Below are positions 26,507-27,839 of a DNA stretch of 27,839 nucleotides, one piece after another. Below the pieces are notes generated by a model. It was not told where the DNA came from. It saw nothing but the letters and a program-made list of their open reading frames with translations, and ran no database searches. A program made the position numbers and the translations under genes. Every line of letters starts with the position of its first letter. The stretch's first letter is position 1. This stretch comes from Hondaea fermentalgiana (lineage: Eukaryota; Sar; Bigyra; Thraustochytrida; Thraustochytriidae): assembly GCA_014084085.1 (NCBI GenBank), contig NPFB01000155.1, positions 46,587 to 74,425 on the forward strand, in the 5' to 3' direction.

Positions 26507-27446
26507 GCAAGCACGTATCTTCGATGCACGCACGGATGGCAGGCTGGTCGGCCGGCCAGCCAGTCGGCCGCTCGTCACGTCTCGATGATGGCAAGGGTTC
26601 CTGATCCCGACCGCCCTTCTGCGGACCGGGCACGGAATCGCGGGCGAGCGGCCGCGTGACCCTGGCTCGACACGGGCCGTCTCGTCTGCTTCCAGCGCGG
26701 ACACGGCGGTCGAGAAGTGCGCAGGGATGGATGACCGTGACCTGCTCCGACAGAGGTGACCCTGCCTGGGTGCCTGCGTCAAGGGAATCGTTCTCTCTGC
26801 CCACCCGTTGCAGGAGCGTACGTGCGTGCGTGCAGCAGCGGTTGCGCGAGGCGGAGGAGCTGAGCGCGGCGCTGCGAGCATGACTGAGCGGGGCCCGGCC
26901 CGTCGCGCGAGCGACGCCGCCGGGAAGGGAGGCTCGGGACCAGGACGGGACAGGACCCGCCCGGACGGGAGGGAAAGCTTGTAGACAAATGTCTCTTGGA
27001 GGGCGTGGTAGCACGCGAGGGGAAACGGGGGCTTGGATGGGAGTGGCACGTCCGTCGGTCAGAAGTGCCCCGCGTTTGTCAAGCAAGAAACCTTAAAAAG
27101 GCCGTCGTTCGGGGCTCTTTGCACTATGGCCGGCCAGGGACGCGAGGGACACGGCTCGTGTGCCTCGCTCGCAAGGACTGCCTTTTGGATCGTGAGGTAA
27201 GGACAGACAAGGCAAGACAGTGTAGAGTGAGGCGTGGCGCGGCGTTCGTGCCTCGACGAGGGCGGCGGGCTCTGGAGAAAAGAGCGGCCGGAACATTTTT
27301 TGCTTTTTCTAGGTCGAGGATGGGCGCGTTTCCTTGGTCCCACCACGAAGAAGCCCAGCGTCTCGGAAACAAGGAAGAAAGGAATCAAGGCAGGAAGTAA
27401 CGCACACGCCGCCAGGCCTGACGGAGCAAGCGTAGACGGGAAGGAA

Positions 27447-27508
27447 CGATCGCCCGATCAACCGATCGATAGATCGATCGATCGATCTCGCTGCGATCGA
27501 TTGATTGA
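27447..27508. repeat. Second ATCGAT-rich cluster
   Basis: CGATCGCCCGATCAACCGAT is followed by GATAGATCGATCGATCGAT and GCGATCGATTGATTGAG. This repeats the motif types of the cluster 1 kb to the left, suggesting a shared origin or local preference for GATC expansion. Confidence 0.8.
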
Positions 27509-27660
27509 GCTCGAGCGCGACGCGTCCTTTCTTTCTTTCATTCTCCTCCGTCCCCTGTTTCCTTCCTCTCTCCGCACTCTGCACGCGCCGAAAAAAGTGT
27601 GCGCGCCCCGCAGCCATGCCCCTCGCACTTTTCCGCTCGCTCTTTCTTCCCTTCCTGGCG

Positions 27661-27760
27661 CCTCCTCTCCTCTCCTCTCCTCTCCTCTCCTCTCCCCTTC
27701 TCTCCCTGGCTTTCCTCGCCACGCCTTTCCGCTCCCCTCCTTCCCCTCTCCTCTCCTCCT
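27661..27760. repeat. (CCTCT)n pyrimidine tract
   Basis: About six CCTCT/CTCTC units lie at 27664-27695, followed by further C/T-rich repeats to about 27760. A shorter copy of the same repeat lies at 10593-10612 in a divergent promoter region. The + strand is almost purely pyrimidine in places. Confidence 0.85.
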
Positions 27761-27804
27761 CTCCTCGGCCTCGCCGCTCCTGCAGGCCGCGCCCTTCGCG
27801 CCCC

Positions 27805-27839
27805 GCGCGGCGGTCGCGCTCTCGCTCTCGCTCGCGCTC
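27805..27839. repeat. CTCTCG repeat running off the window edge
   Basis: TCGCGCTCTCGCTCTCGCTCGCGCTC ends the window. Its full extent cannot be seen. Confidence 0.7.

Larger units (their letters stand above)
24845..27839. other. 3-kb gene-poor, repeat-rich right flank
   Basis: I see no gene I can support. Open frames of up to about 230 codons exist on both strands, but they are Arg/Ala/Ser/Pro-rich or translate simple repeats (one reads SIDRSIDRSI from GATC repeats). The stretch holds AGCTTGCT repeats, GATGC/GCTGTG repeats, two ATCGAT clusters and CCTCT tracts, each listed separately. The right edge becomes C/T-rich, as at the left edge of the window and in the promoter near 10.6 kb. This may be the promoter region of a gene beyond the window. 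Confidence 0.5.

Noticed and set aside
26345..27049. 234-codon minus-strand open frame
   Set aside because: Composition is Ser/Pro/Arg-rich, and SIDRSIDRSI is a translation of the GATC repeat.

Overview
This window is nuclear DNA of a eukaryote. It has long, mostly intron-free protein-coding genes and a few short GT-AG introns of 150-200 bp. The genes sit on both strands, with many simple-sequence repeats between them. The families include a P4-ATPase flippase, a retromer-type PX-BAR sorting nexin, hydroxylysine kinase, an HSD17B8-like reductase, and a Dpy-30/EF-hand/ankyrin protein of the kind found in cilia. GC-rich codon use, low intron density and a probable ciliary protein suggest a unicellular flagellate. 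My best guess is a stramenopile of the thraustochytrid (Labyrinthulomycete) type, but this is inference from gene style and not from a marker gene. No rRNA, tRNA, CRISPR array, viral gene or intact transposon was recognised.

Layout, left to right. 1-1277: repeat-bearing flank with no confident gene. 1278-3275 (+): intracellular trypsin-like serine protease with a basic tail. 3525-4473 (-): two-exon short-chain dehydrogenase/reductase, closest to HSD17B8 / mitochondrial-type 3-oxoacyl-ACP reductase. 5255-6634 (+): SAM-dependent methyltransferase-like protein. 6853-8106 (-): hydroxylysine kinase, two exons, with a CAG repeat just upstream. 8348-9940 (-): PX-BAR sorting nexin with His/Gln/Asp-rich tail. 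11427-14174 (+): Dpy-30 motif, EF-hand-like and ankyrin protein. 14806-15840 (-): coiled-coil protein. 15969-16533 (-): probable small multi-exon gene of unresolved structure. 16607-20083 (-): P4-ATPase. 22154-24844 (+): 896-residue protein with no family I recognise. 24845-27839: about 3 kb without a convincing gene, full of simple repeats.

The genes do not form one pathway. Three pairs are convergent with short spacers (protease/HSD17B8, methyltransferase/HYKK, ankyrin protein/coiled-coil). Three pairs diverge from long GC-rich spacers that probably hold bidirectional promoters (4474-5254, 10136-11426, 20084-22153). The flippase and the sorting nexin both act in endosomal/Golgi membrane traffic, and the hydroxylysine kinase and HSD17B8-like enzyme are metabolic; I see no evidence that they are co-regulated.

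The most useful results are gene-model corrections and oddities. The hydroxylysine kinase has a 53-bp first coding exon that an open-frame search misses. The protease carries a possible in-frame 261-bp intron. Two CAG repeats lie 271 bp apart, one coding and one not. The 896-residue protein has no recognised family.
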